Shown here: positions 46,834 to 56,275 of the stretch, piece after piece
Layout of the letters: each line of letters starts with the position of its first letter
Numbering within the stretch: the stretch's first letter is position 1
Source of the DNA: Desulfovibrio sp. A2
GTDB lineage: Bacteria > Desulfobacterota > Desulfovibrionia > Desulfovibrionales > Desulfovibrionaceae
Reading direction: 5' to 3'
Length of the DNA: 64,000 nt
NCBI RefSeq assembly: GCF_000226255.1
Contig: NZ_AGFG01000034.1
Span: forward strand, 124,001 to 188,000
Notes under the pieces: model-generated
Told to the model about the DNA's origin: nothing
Database searches by the model: none
The model's input: only the letters and a program-made list of their open reading frames with translations
Program-made: the position numbers and the translations under genes

Positions 46834-46935
46834 GCACCCCTCACCCTCCGGAACGTTTCACACGGAAATGCTGATGGCGGCGGAAGGAACCGGTCCTCCC
46901 GCCGCCCGAATCATCAACGGGAACGATGTGTACCG

Positions 46936-48126
46936 CTATTTCTCAACGACCACCCACGGCAGCCCGTGCTTGTTCAGGGCGTCCATGAACGGGTCGGGGT
47001 CCAGCTGTTCCATGTTGTACACGCCCTTGCCGGACCACTTGCCGGTCACCATCATCATGGCGCCGATCATGGCGGGCACGCCGGTGGTGTACGAAATGGC
47101 CTGCGAACCCACCTCGCGGTAGCATTCCTGATGGTCGCACACGTTGTAGATGTAGACGGTCTTGGGCTTGCCGTCCTTCACCCCCTGCATCAGGCAGCCG
47201 ATGCAGGTCTTGCCCTTGGTGCGCGGGCCGAGGGATGCCGGGTCGGGCAGCAGCGAACGCAGGAACTGGATGGGCACGATCTTCTTGCCGTCGTGCTCCA
47301 CTTCGTCGATGCGGGTCATGCCCACGTTTTCCAGCACCTTCAGATGGTTCAGGTAGTTGTCCGAAAAGGTCATCCAGAACCGGGCGCGCTTCAGGCCCTT
47401 CAGGTTCAGCACCAGCGATTCCAGTTCCTCGTGGTACATGAGGAAGCACTTCTTCGCGCCGATGCCGTCCGGAAAGTCGTAGTTCATGGACCACGACAGG
47501 GGGTCGGTTTCCACCCATTCGCCCCATTCCCAGTAGCGGCCGCGCGCGGTCACTTCGCGGATGTTGATTTCCGGGTTGAAGTTGGTGGCAAAGGGGTGGC
47601 CGTGGTCGCCCGCGTTGCAGTCGATGATGTCGAGCACATGCACTTCGTCCAGCAGGTGCTTCATGACGTAGGCGCAAAACACGTTGGTCACGCCGGGGTC
47701 GAAGCCGCTGCCCAGCAGGGCCATCAGCCCGGCCTTCTCGAAGCGCTCCTGGTAGGCCCACTGCCACTTGTACTCGAACTTGGCCTCGTCCAGCGGCTCG
47801 TAGTTGGCGGTATCCAGGTAGTGCACGCCGGTTTCGAGACAGGCGTCCATGATGGTCAGGTCCTGGTACGGCAGGGCGATGTTCAGCACCATGTCCGGCT
47901 TGTACGCGCGGATCAGCGCCACCAGCTCGGGCACGTTGTCCGCGTCCACCTGGGCCGTTTCGATGGTGCGCCCGGTACGGGCCTTCACGTCCGCGGCAAT
48001 GGCGTCGCACTTCGACTTGGTGCGGCTTGCCAGCATGATTTCGGAAAACACGGAGGGAACCTGCGCGCACTTGTGGACGACCACGCCGCCCACGCCGCCA
48101 GCGCCGATGATGAGGACACGTGCCAT
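46936..48126 (-). CDS. Saccharopine dehydrogenase-like carboxy(nor)spermidine dehydrogenase
   Basis: 396 residues; ATG 48126 has AAAGGAG 6 bases upstream. N-terminal Rossmann motif RVLIIGAGGVGGVV, then MVLNIALPYQDLTIMDACLETGVHYLDTANYEP and ALLGSGFDPGVTNVFCAYV, typical of the LYS9-like family. Standing directly before nspC, it is best read as the dehydrogenase joining aspartate semialdehyde to putrescine or diaminopropane with NAD(P)H. Lysine metabolism is a less likely role because no lysine genes are near. Confidence 0.9.
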   Translation of the reverse strand: MARVLIIGAGGVGGVVVHKCAQVPSVFSEIMLASRTKSKCDAIAADVKARTGRTIETAQVDADNVPELVALIRAYKPDMVLNIALPYQDLTIMDACLETGVHYLDTANYEPLDEAKFEYKWQWAYQERFEKAGLMALLGSGFDPGVTNVFCAYVMKHLLDEVHVLDIIDCNAGDHGHPFATNFNPEINIREVTARGRYWEWGEWVETDPLSWSMNYDFPDGIGAKKCFLMYHEELESLVLNLKGLKRARFWMTFSDNYLNHLKVLENVGMTRIDEVEHDGKKIVPIQFLRSLLPDPASLGPRTKGKTCIGCLMQGVKDGKPKTVYIYNVCDHQECYREVGSQAISYTTGVPAMIGAMMMVTGKWSGKGVYNMEQLDPDPFMDALNKHGLPWVVVEK

Positions 48127-48442
48127 GACGCACTCCTTTGCGCACCCCGCCCGCCCCGAGCACCCATGCCCGGCAACGCGCGACCGCGCGACACTGCTGT
48201 GGTTATCCCGAACGGCCAGCCCCACACCATGGGACGGCCCCGCTTGTTGCCTGTATGCGCCGGTGACCGGCGTCAGCATACCATGCGATCCGCACGGCAT
48301 GCATCAAGGGTATCCTGCTTCGACGGGGTGCGGAACACTTTGAAAGCTCAACGCCTTCTTTGTGGCATCGCGTCACCCGCCGACAGTGCGATATTCACCG
48401 CATCGCAGTGGTGCCATGGCGCCCGCATCCGAAAAAGGCATC

Positions 48443-48541
48443 TTGTTCGCTGGCGAGGAAGGCGAGCCTTTCATGCAGGGAGTGTACTCTTATCGTACTC
48501 GACCGGAATGAAAGGCGACGCCTGACGACGCCAGCGGGCAA
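48443..48541. repeat. 99-base inverted-repeat element in the 3' region of speA
   Basis: Ends TTGTTCGCTGGCG and CGCCAGCGGGCAA form 13-base inverted repeats with 2 mismatches, and inner arms GGCGAGCCTTTCAT/ATGAAAGGCGACGCC extend the fold. The loop contains ACTCTTATCGTACTCGACCG. The element begins 24 bases after the speA stop. A longer member lies at 54413-54682. Between 48127 and 48442 I see no gene. Confidence 0.75.
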
Positions 48542-48565
48542 GAGGCCCTTTCGGAGCGGGGGCCG

Positions 48566-50503
48566 TTAGCGTTCGAAGTAGGTGTAGCCCCGCAACCCAT
48601 CCTCATACGCCTGCATCACCCGGTACCGATCCGAGGGGGTGATGCGCCCCTCGCGAACGGCCTGTTCCGCGGCCTCGCGGATGTCGTCGATGATGCGGCG
48701 GGGGTCGTATTCCACGTACGACAGGATGTCCGCCACGGAATCGCCGCGCAGTTCGCGCACGAATTCGTAGCTGCCGTCCTCATGTACGCGCACCGAAACC
48801 ACGTTGGTGTCGCCCAGCAGGTTGTGCAGGTCGCCCAGGGTTTCCTGATACGCCCCCACCAGGAACACGCCGAGGTAGTATTCCTCGCCGGCCTTCAGAG
48901 GGTGCAGGTCCAGGGTGCCCTTCACGCCTTGCGGGTCGATGAAGTGGTCGATGCGGCCGTCGCTGTCGCAGGTGATGTCGGACAGGATGCCCTGGCGCGA
49001 GGGCAGCTCGTTCAGGCGGTGCAGGGGCACCACCGGGAACAGCTGGTCGATGGCCCACGAGTCGGGCAGCGACTGGAACACGCTGAAGTTGCCGTAGTAG
49101 ATGTCGGCCAGGGCCACGTCTATCTCGGCAAGGTCCTTGGGCACGTGCTTCAGCTTCTGCTTCTCCTGGGCGATGCGCTTCATGATGGCCCAGAAGTAGC
49201 GCTCGCCAAGGGTGCGTTCGCGCAGGGTGATGCGCCCGGTCAGGAACTGCTGGCGCACTTCGTCGCGGTAGTACACGGCGTCGTTGTAGCATTCCTGCAG
49301 GTTGCGCAGGGTAAGACCGGCCAGCGCCTCGCGCATGTTGCGCACGGGCTCGGGGCAGTCGTCGGGCAGGATGTCGGGCAGGTTGCCGATCTCCACGCGG
49401 CTCACGTCCAGGATGTTGAACAGCAGCATGGAGTAGTAGGCCACGGTGGCGCGGCCCGATTCGGTGACGATGTGCGGATGGGCGATGCCTTCCTCGTCGA
49501 GGATGTTCATCACCGCCTCGATGATGTCCGCGCAGTATTCGTCAAGGCTGTAGTTGCGGCTGCTCACGTAGTTGGTGTGCGAGCCGTCGTAGTCCACGGC
49601 AAGGCCCCCGCCAAGGTCCAGGTAGCCCATGGCCGCGCCTTCGGCCACCAGGCCGCCGTAGATGCGGCAGGCCTCCATGACGGCGGCGCGGATGTCGCGG
49701 ATGTTCGGCACCTGCGACCCCAGGTGGTAGTGCAGCAACTGGAAGCAGTCGAGCATGTCGTGGTCCTTCAGCAGATCCACCACGTCCACGATCTGCGCCG
49801 TGGTCAGGCCGAAGGTGGAGCGTTCGCCGCCAGAATCGGTCCAGTGGCCGCCCGCCTTCACGGACAGCTTGGCGCGCACGCCGATGAGCGGGCGCACGCC
49901 AAGGCACTTGGAGCGTTCGAGGATGAGCGGCAGCTCGCTGGCCATTTCCAGCACGAAGAAGCACTTGTAGCCCATGCGCACGGCGTGCAGGCCAAGGTCG
50001 ATGAACTCCTCGTCCTTGTAACCGTTGCAGACCAGGCAGGCCTCGCGGTCGCGCAGTTGCGACACGGCGGCGATGAGCTCGGCCTTGCTGCCTACCTCCA
50101 GCCCGTGGTGGTAGCGCGAACCGAACTGGGCGATCTTTTCGACCACCTGCTGCTGCTGATTGACCTTGATGGGGAAGATGCCCCGGTATTCGCCCTTGTA
50201 GCCGAGCGACCCGATGGCCTTACGGAAGGATTGGTGAAGACTGGTGATCTGGGAATCGAGAATGTTCTCGATGCGCAGGAGCACGGGCATGTCATAGCCG
50301 CGCTCCCGCATGCCCCGGATGATTTCCGGGATGCTTACGGCAGGACCGCGGTTGTCTCCGAAAGGATAGACCACGACATCGCCGCTGGCGGCGACATCGA
50401 AGTACCCGGCACCCCAATTGCGGATGCCATAGAGCTCAGCGGAGTCTTCGACACTCCACTGTTGCAGCGTACGGTTTCTTGCCAATTCCCGAACCTCATA
50501 CAT
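48566..50503 (-). CDS. speA: Biosynthetic arginine decarboxylase SpeA
   Basis: 645 residues from ATG 50503 (ACGGGGT before it; an ATG 8 codons upstream is less likely). A large fold-III PLP enzyme, normal SpeA length. The PLP lysine is K113 in GIFPIKVNQQQQVV. Other hallmarks are GLEVGSKAEL, GGHWTDSGGERSTFGL, LLHYHLGSQVPN and YLDLGGGLAVDYDG. It converts arginine to agmatine, the substrate of SpeB. First gene of the polyamine cluster, with a clear promoter upstream and a structured repeat downstream. Confidence 0.96.
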   Translation of the reverse strand: MYEVRELARNRTLQQWSVEDSAELYGIRNWGAGYFDVAASGDVVVYPFGDNRGPAVSIPEIIRGMRERGYDMPVLLRIENILDSQITSLHQSFRKAIGSLGYKGEYRGIFPIKVNQQQQVVEKIAQFGSRYHHGLEVGSKAELIAAVSQLRDREACLVCNGYKDEEFIDLGLHAVRMGYKCFFVLEMASELPLILERSKCLGVRPLIGVRAKLSVKAGGHWTDSGGERSTFGLTTAQIVDVVDLLKDHDMLDCFQLLHYHLGSQVPNIRDIRAAVMEACRIYGGLVAEGAAMGYLDLGGGLAVDYDGSHTNYVSSRNYSLDEYCADIIEAVMNILDEEGIAHPHIVTESGRATVAYYSMLLFNILDVSRVEIGNLPDILPDDCPEPVRNMREALAGLTLRNLQECYNDAVYYRDEVRQQFLTGRITLRERTLGERYFWAIMKRIAQEKQKLKHVPKDLAEIDVALADIYYGNFSVFQSLPDSWAIDQLFPVVPLHRLNELPSRQGILSDITCDSDGRIDHFIDPQGVKGTLDLHPLKAGEEYYLGVFLVGAYQETLGDLHNLLGDTNVVSVRVHEDGSYEFVRELRGDSVADILSYVEYDPRRIIDDIREAAEQAVREGRITPSDRYRVMQAYEDGLRGYTYFER

Positions 50504-50619
50504 ACCCCGTTTACAGGTGCATGCCACGGCGCCGCCTTTGCGGCGGGCCGACCAGAGCCTCTCTCTTCCCCCATGCGCTGGTGCAGGACAGGGGCGCGCA
50601 CGCGTTGGAAGAGTGGCAC

Positions 50620-50648
50620 TATCTATTGATAGCCGGGGGCCTTGTCAA
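50620..50648 (-). promoter_or_regulatory. Sigma70 promoter of speA
   Basis: Minus strand: consensus TTGACA, exactly 17 bases, TAGATA. Transcription would start near 50613, giving a leader of about 110 bases. Confidence 0.65.
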
Positions 50649-51264
50649 CGGTATTTTGCCCCATTTCTCGCGATTGTCACAGCACCCCGCGATCATTGGG
50701 ACCGCACGATGCGCGCCGCGCACCCGGTGGGCGTTTTCCCCCATTTTGCGGTAGGGCACGAGGCGAGATGGCGATGACCGCTGACAGCCCCCCCCCGCTG
50801 TGGTATGGCGGGTAGCGTATTTCGCAAAGATGATATCCGATACAGACTAAAGGCCAGCCGAAATTCCGCCGTAAAGCAGAGGTAGGCCCGGCCGAATGTG
50901 CGCCAAGGAGATGCCGGACATCTGCCGGATGGCTTCCGGAAACCGTCCGACCACTGCCTGATGACGGACACAAGCCGGGCGATCGGCAGCAGGCGCGGAC
51001 ACTGCCGCGCCCCGTCTGCACGCGGCACGGCCTTGCGCCAGAGTTCGCACTCCACGTTTTCACTGTTCCCAAGGTTCCATTCCGGGTAGCGCGTACGGCA
51101 CGTTCGGGGAAACGTGCGGGGAGGACGCCGCTGCCCGCCCCCGGTACCGCACCCTGCGTTTCCCCTCACGCATGGAACAAGCCGCCCGACCTTCGCCAGC
51201 GCTTCTGCGCGCGTTGCGGGCATGCGCGGCGTTGCCCGTCCGCATCCTTCCACGAGAGGCACCA
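50649..51264. other. Long intergenic region without a recognised gene
   Basis: About 600 bases between the speA promoter and a diguanylate cyclase gene. Open frames on both strands have no ribosome site and give arginine/proline-rich nonsense. The plus-strand promoter for the downstream gene should be here but I cannot place it. Confidence 0.4.
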
Positions 51265-52410
51265 GTGATCGACAAAAGCAGGCTGCACCGCTGCGTGAAC
51301 GCCCTGCTTGCCAATGGCCTGCAGGAAAACGCCGACCCGGAGACCGCGCGCGTCACCGGGGTGGCGAACCTGTTCTATGGCGTCACGGCGTTGTTCGCCT
51401 CGGTCATGGGTCTGCTGGACTTCGCCCAGGGGCAGACCGCCTTCGTGCTGTTCCTGCTGGTGCTGCTGGCGCTTGCCCTGTTCGGGCTGTTCTGGGTGCG
51501 CCGCACCGGCCGCCACGTGCTGCCCAGCACCGCGCTGGTGGCGGTGCTGTACTGCCTGTCGCTCTACCTGGTGGCCCACGGCGGGGTGGAAGGCAGCGGC
51601 TTCGTGTGGCTGTTCATCTTCCCGCCCGTGGTCATGCTGACCTTCGGCCTGTCCATCGGCATCCTGCTGATGGGGGCGCTGCTGGCAGGGGTGGCGGCCA
51701 TCCTGTTCCTGCCGGGCGATCCCTTCCTGTACGCCGACTATTCACAGGCCTTCCGCATCCGCTACATGGTGGCACTGATCTGTTGCGGCATCTTCGCCGG
51801 GCTTGCCGAATACACCCGGCGGCACACCCAGCGCCTGCTCATCCTGCTTACCCAGCAACTGGCCGAAAGCGCCCGCACCGACGAGTTGACCGGCCTCGCC
51901 AACCGCCGCGCCCTGTGCGAACGGCTGGAATACGAGCAGGTGCGCGCCCGCCGCACCGGCCGTCCGTTGTCCATCACCATCTGCGACATCGACCACTTCA
52001 AGTCGGTGAACGACTGTTACGGTCACCAGTGCGGCGACCAGGTGCTGCAATCGGTGGCCGGGCTGCTGCACGACAACCTGCGCCACCAGGACACCATCTG
52101 CCGCTGGGGCGGCGAGGAATTCCTGCTGCTGCTGCCGGAAACCGACGAGGCCGGTGCCGCCCGGCTGGCCGAAAAGCTGCGCGATCAGGTGGAACGGATG
52201 GAATACTCGTACCACGGCATCCCGGTCAGCGTTACCCTGTCCTTCGGGGTGCACACCTGCGGCCCGGAAGGCGACATCGACTACCACATCCGCAAGGCCG
52301 ACCAGAAGCTGTACCTGGCCAAGGAACAGGGCCGCAACCGGGTGTTCGCGGGCGAAGTGCCCGACATCTTCCTGCCCGAAGGGCTGGTGCTAGAAGAAGA
52401 GGAAGCCTAG
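51265..52410 (+). CDS. Polytopic membrane diguanylate cyclase (GGEEF)
   Basis: 381 residues from GTG 51265 (GAGAGG 6 bases upstream); an ATG at 51172 extends the frame but has no ribosome site. Residues ~30-190 hold about six membrane helices (LFYGVTALFASVMGLLDF, VLFLLVLLALALFGLFWV and others) forming an integral sensor of MASE type. The GGDEF domain has ICDIDHFKSVND, the I-site RHQD and the active GGEEF near residue 282. It should synthesise c-di-GMP in response to a membrane or periplasmic cue. Confidence 0.92.
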   Translation: MIDKSRLHRCVNALLANGLQENADPETARVTGVANLFYGVTALFASVMGLLDFAQGQTAFVLFLLVLLALALFGLFWVRRTGRHVLPSTALVAVLYCLSLYLVAHGGVEGSGFVWLFIFPPVVMLTFGLSIGILLMGALLAGVAAILFLPGDPFLYADYSQAFRIRYMVALICCGIFAGLAEYTRRHTQRLLILLTQQLAESARTDELTGLANRRALCERLEYEQVRARRTGRPLSITICDIDHFKSVNDCYGHQCGDQVLQSVAGLLHDNLRHQDTICRWGGEEFLLLLPETDEAGAARLAEKLRDQVERMEYSYHGIPVSVTLSFGVHTCGPEGDIDYHIRKADQKLYLAKEQGRNRVFAGEVPDIFLPEGLVLEEEEA

Positions 52411-52570
52411 CGTCCTTCCGCCCCCTGCCCGCCCCGTCCGCCTCGTCCGCCCCGTCCGGCGCTTTCCGGACGCTTGCCGCAGCCTCTTTCCATTTTCCGC
52501 CCGCTCATCATGCCGCGCGCCTTTCCGGAGCGCGGCGTTCCGCATGGCTCGCTTTCCGGCCGGAACGCAT

Positions 52571-52602
52571 GCGGGCCGCGAAGGTTTCCCCTCGCGGCCC
52601 GC
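52571..52602 (+). terminator. Terminator of the GGEEF gene
   Basis: Stem GCGGGCCGCGA/TCGCGGCCCGC with a 10-base loop followed by TCGTCGTTTTCC. Confidence 0.7.
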
Positions 52603-52631
52603 TCGTCGTTTTCCGAATTTCGCGCCGTGCG

Positions 52632-54221
52632 CTACACGCCGCCGCGCGCCAGTTCCAGCAGAGTGCGCACGGCAAAGCCGGTGCCGCCGCCGGGGCAGGT
52701 GGACGTCTTCTTGGCGGTGTAGGCCGGACCGGCGATGTCCAGGTGCGCCCAGCGCACCCCCTTGTCCACGAACTGCTTCAGGAACAGGGCAGCGTTGACC
52801 GCGCCGCCCTCGCGCGGGCCCACGTTGGCCATGTCGGCCACGTCGCTCTTCAGGTTTTCGAAGTACATGTCCCACAGCGGCAGGGGCCAGAAGCGGTCGC
52901 CCACCACGTCGCCCACCCCTCGGATGCGGCCGGACAGGTCATCATCGTTGGCGAACACCGCCGCCACGTCGGTGCCCAGCGCCACCACGCAGGCCCCGGT
53001 CAGGGTGGCCAGGTCCACCACCACCTCGGGGGAATATTCGCGCTGGGCCCAGGTCAGGGCGTCGCACAGCACCAGTCGCCCTTCCGCGTCGGTGTTCAGG
53101 ATTTCCACCGTCTTGCCGGACAGGGTGGTCACGATGTCGCCAGGGCGGGTGGCCCGTCCGTCGGGCATGTTCTCGGTGCAGGGCATGACGCCCACCACCC
53201 GGCGGGGCACGTCGGAGCGGCCCAGCGCCTCGAACATCCCCAGAATGGCCGCCGCGCCCGCCATGTCGCCCTTCATCTCGTGCATCTTGGCGGCGGGCTT
53301 CAGGCTGATGCCGCCCGTGTCGAAGGTGATGCCCTTGCCCACCAGCACCAGCGGCTTCTGGTCCTCGGCGCCCTTGGGGGCATGCTCGATGACCACCAGC
53401 CGGGGTTCCTCCTCGGCCCCCCGGAACACAGAGGCAAAGGCCCCCATGCCCATGTCCGCCAGTTCGGCGCGGCCCAGCGAACGGGCCTTCATGCCGTACT
53501 TCTTCGCGATGGCCTCGGCCTGTTCGGCCAGGTGGCCGGGGGTGACGAAGTTGGGCGGGCCGTTGACCAGGTCGCGCGCCAGGGCCACCCCGGCGGCGGC
53601 CGCCTCGCCCTTGCGGGCGGCGGCGTGCAGGTCGTCCGGCACCGAGGCTTCGGCGCACAGCAGGGCCAGCCAGCGCGGCTCGAAGCGGGCGTCTTCACCG
53701 GTTTCGGAACCGGCGTTCCCGCCCCCGTTGCCGTTGCCGTTGGTCTTGAACCGATCGTAGCGGTACAGGCCCAGCAGCGCGCCGCACACGGCCTCCTCGA
53801 AGGGAGACCATACCTGAACCCCATCGCCGGTCGCCGCCACGCGGGCCAGGGCCACCGCGTCCAATCGAGCAAGGGACGAAGCTTCCACCGCAACCGTCTC
53901 GATCTTCAGCTCGCGGCAGCGGCGCAGGGCCGCGCCCGCCGCCGCGCGCAGCCCGGACGGGGCAGTGGCCGCGAACGCCTCGCGCTTGCCCAGCCCCGCC
54001 GCGATCACGCGCGGCACGGCCAGGTCCGGGTGCCCGTGGAACACGGCAACCTCGTCCTTCTTGCCCCGAAAATCGCGCACCGCCGGGGCAATGCCCAGCC
54101 ACGGCGCGGCCTCCAGCAGTTCCGGCGCCCCGTCCGACAGGGCCTCGCCCTCGAACAGGAACACGATCACCGCATCCGCACGCCACTGGGCAGGTCCGCC
54201 CACCTGAAAGCGAATGTCCAC
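52632..54221 (-). CDS. pepA: Leucyl aminopeptidase PepA (M17)
   Basis: 529 residues. The M17 catalytic domain is intact: VGKGITFDTGGISLKPAAKMHEMKGDMAGAAAIL with the metal-binding lysine and aspartates, and VEILNTDAEGRLVLCDAL, the family signature. TENMPDGRATRPGDIV and the C-terminal GGAVNAALFLKQFV...WAHLDIAGPA are also conserved. It removes N-terminal residues from peptides using two zinc or manganese ions. A Gly/Asn-rich insertion (NGNGNGGGNAG) lies near residue 165. Starts ATG 54221 with GGAGGTGT just upstream. Confidence 0.95.
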   Translation of the reverse strand: MDIRFQVGGPAQWRADAVIVFLFEGEALSDGAPELLEAAPWLGIAPAVRDFRGKKDEVAVFHGHPDLAVPRVIAAGLGKREAFAATAPSGLRAAAGAALRRCRELKIETVAVEASSLARLDAVALARVAATGDGVQVWSPFEEAVCGALLGLYRYDRFKTNGNGNGGGNAGSETGEDARFEPRWLALLCAEASVPDDLHAAARKGEAAAAGVALARDLVNGPPNFVTPGHLAEQAEAIAKKYGMKARSLGRAELADMGMGAFASVFRGAEEEPRLVVIEHAPKGAEDQKPLVLVGKGITFDTGGISLKPAAKMHEMKGDMAGAAAILGMFEALGRSDVPRRVVGVMPCTENMPDGRATRPGDIVTTLSGKTVEILNTDAEGRLVLCDALTWAQREYSPEVVVDLATLTGACVVALGTDVAAVFANDDDLSGRIRGVGDVVGDRFWPLPLWDMYFENLKSDVADMANVGPREGGAVNAALFLKQFVDKGVRWAHLDIAGPAYTAKKTSTCPGGGTGFAVRTLLELARGGV

Positions 54222-54332
54222 GTCACACCTCCATCACGCGCCTCTCCGGCGACATGGCAATTCTTAAAAAATACGACACCGGGGGCTTCCACGCAACGGC
54301 ACCGGCGGCAAAAGGCCACCGGTGCCCAACAT

Positions 54333-54360
54333 ATCATACTTTGGCCGGAGAGGCGTGTAA
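54333..54360 (-). promoter_or_regulatory. Putative pepA promoter
   Basis: Minus strand TTACAC, 16 bases, TATGAT, about 110 bases before the pepA start. The leader then holds a hairpin around 54298-54324 (GGCACCGG/CCGGTGCC arms) and a run of six T. Confidence 0.4.
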
Positions 54361-54412
54361 TGCCTGCTCCCAAGCGTGCCTGGCGTTACCGGGCGCATGC
54401 AAACCCGGATTT

Positions 54413-54682
54413 TTGTTCGCTGGCGAGGAAAACTAGCCTGCCATGTGGGAGTGCGGCAGCCGTTGGGCGAGCTTGCGAGCCTTACGGATGGCGACCGCAC
54501 CGCATACTCTTATCGTATTCGACCGAGCCTTAGCCGTTAGGTGAGCAAAGCGAACCTTACGGATAAGGACAGCAAAGCCATGGCAGGCGAAGTTTGACCT
54601 CTCTGCGCACGATGCCCGTAAGGCTCGCAAGCTCGCCCAACGGGCACGCTTCGCGTCCTTCGGATCGGACGCCAGCGGGCAA
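54413..54682. repeat. 270-base nested inverted-repeat element after the malic enzyme gene
   Basis: Same ends as the 48443 element (TTGTTCGCTGGCG and CGCCAGCGGGCAA) and the same ACTCTTATCGTA(T)TCGACCG core. Inner arms GCCTGCCATG/CATGGCAGGC pair, and a perfect 28-base inverted repeat lies at 54460-54487 and 54616-54643. A third related hairpin is at 54534-54562. The element starts 22 bases after the malic enzyme stop, the same placement as its relative after speA. Confidence 0.8.
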
Positions 54683-54704
54683 AAGGACGGTTTGCAGTAC
54701 CGGG

Positions 54705-56024
54705 CTAAAAATCCAAGCCGTACGTATCAATAAACTGCCCGATGCGGGCGCGCGCGGCCTGCATGCGCTCGCGCAGTTCCACCTTGTAGGCGGCAAGATC
54801 CAGCTGGCGGCGCGCCACGCCGGTGCGCATGGCGGCTTCGGCCACGGCCGGGGCCACCCATTCGATGACGCGCGGGTCCAGTGCCTTGGGGATGATGTAA
54901 TCCACCCCGTAGGACAGTTCCGCAAGGCCATAGGCGGCCAGCACGTCGGCGGGCACGGGTTCGCGCGCCAGCGCGGCCAGGGCGCGCGCGGCGGCCAGCT
55001 TCATCTCCTCGTTGATGATGGTGGCGCGGGTGTCCAGCGCCCCCCGGAAGATGAACGGAAAGCCCAGCACGTTGTTGATCTGGTTGGGGTAGTCGGAACG
55101 GCCCGTGGCCATGATCACGTCGTCGCGCGCGGCCTTGGCGTCCTCGTACGAGATTTCGGGGTCGGGGTTGGCGCAGGCGAAGATGATGGGGTTCGGGGCC
55201 ATGGAGCGCACCATGTCCTGCGTCACCATGCCGCCCACGGAAAGGCCCAGGAAGCAGTCCGCGCCGTGCATGACCTCGGCCAGGCTGCCGTGGTCGCGTT
55301 CCTGCGCGAATTCCAGTTTCTGCGGATTGAGGTCGGTGCGGCCCTTGTGGATGAGCCCGCGCGAGTCGAACATGAACACGTTGCGGCGCAGCACGCCGAA
55401 CGATTCGAAGAACCGGGTGCAGGCAATGGCCCCCGCGCCCGCGCCGCTGACCACCAGCTTCAGGTCCTGCGGCAGACGGCTGGTCATTTCCAGCGCGGCG
55501 ATGAGCCCCGCGCCCGAGATGATGGCCGTGCCGTGCTGATCGTCGTGGAACACCGGGATGTTCATCTGGCGGATCAGGGTCTGTTCCACCTCGAAGCACT
55601 CGGGGGCCTTGATGTCCTCGAGGTTGATGCCGCCAAAGGTGGGCTCCAGCATCTTCACGAATTCGATGATCTTCTTGGGGTCCTTCTGGTCGATGGACAG
55701 GTCGTACACGTCCACGTCCGCGAAGATCTTGAACAGCACGCCCTTGCCTTCCATCACCGGCTTGCCCGCCAGCGGCCCGATGTTGCCGAGCCCGAGCACC
55801 GCCGTGCCGTTGCTGACCACGGCCACCAGGTTGCCCTTGTTGGTGTAGTCGTAGCCCAGCGATTCGTCGGCGTGGATGGCCCGGCACACCTCGGCGACGC
55901 CGGGGGTGTAGGCCATGGAAAGGTGCTTCTGCGTGGCGCAGGGCTTTACGGGCACCACCTCTACCTTGCCCTTGTGGCCGTCCGAGTGGTAGCGCAGCGC
56001 CTCTTCCTTGGTGAACAGGGCCAT
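54705..56024 (-). CDS. Malic enzyme (oxaloacetate-decarboxylating)
   Basis: 439 residues from ATG 56024 (GCGAGG 7 bases upstream). The short bacterial form: [96 protein letters not shown], and the Rossmann loop [15 protein letters not shown]. It converts malate to pyruvate and CO2, with NAD(P)+; cofactor choice is not certain from sequence. Followed by a structured repeat. Confidence 0.95.
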   Translation of the reverse strand: MALFTKEEALRYHSDGHKGKVEVVPVKPCATQKHLSMAYTPGVAEVCRAIHADESLGYDYTNKGNLVAVVSNGTAVLGLGNIGPLAGKPVMEGKGVLFKIFADVDVYDLSIDQKDPKKIIEFVKMLEPTFGGINLEDIKAPECFEVEQTLIRQMNIPVFHDDQHGTAIISGAGLIAALEMTSRLPQDLKLVVSGAGAGAIACTRFFESFGVLRRNVFMFDSRGLIHKGRTDLNPQKLEFAQERDHGSLAEVMHGADCFLGLSVGGMVTQDMVRSMAPNPIIFACANPDPEISYEDAKAARDDVIMATGRSDYPNQINNVLGFPFIFRGALDTRATIINEEMKLAAARALAALAREPVPADVLAAYGLAELSYGVDYIIPKALDPRVIEWVAPAVAEAAMRTGVARRQLDLAAYKVELRERMQAARARIGQFIDTYGLDF

Positions 56025-56275
56025 GAATGCCTCGCTTGTCGTTGACGGTGCGGAAAAACGGAACGAAACCTCACCCGCGACGGACCCCGCGCTCACGTGC
56101 CGCGCCGAAGGCTTTCCCTGACTTCCGGCGGGCCGCTTGCTTGCGTCCGGACCACGTTGTCCTTGCGACCAAACCACGTTGTCCTTGCGTCCGGGCAACG
56201 TAGTGCAGCCGCGCATCCATTGCAAGCAGCGCCCACCCCGCTTGCCGCGCGGAACGAACCGGGATAGTTTCAGGA

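Noticed and set aside
51172..51264. Upstream ATG extension of the GGEEF gene
   Set aside because: No ribosome site precedes ATG 51172 and the added residues are low complexity; GTG 51265 has a reasonable site.
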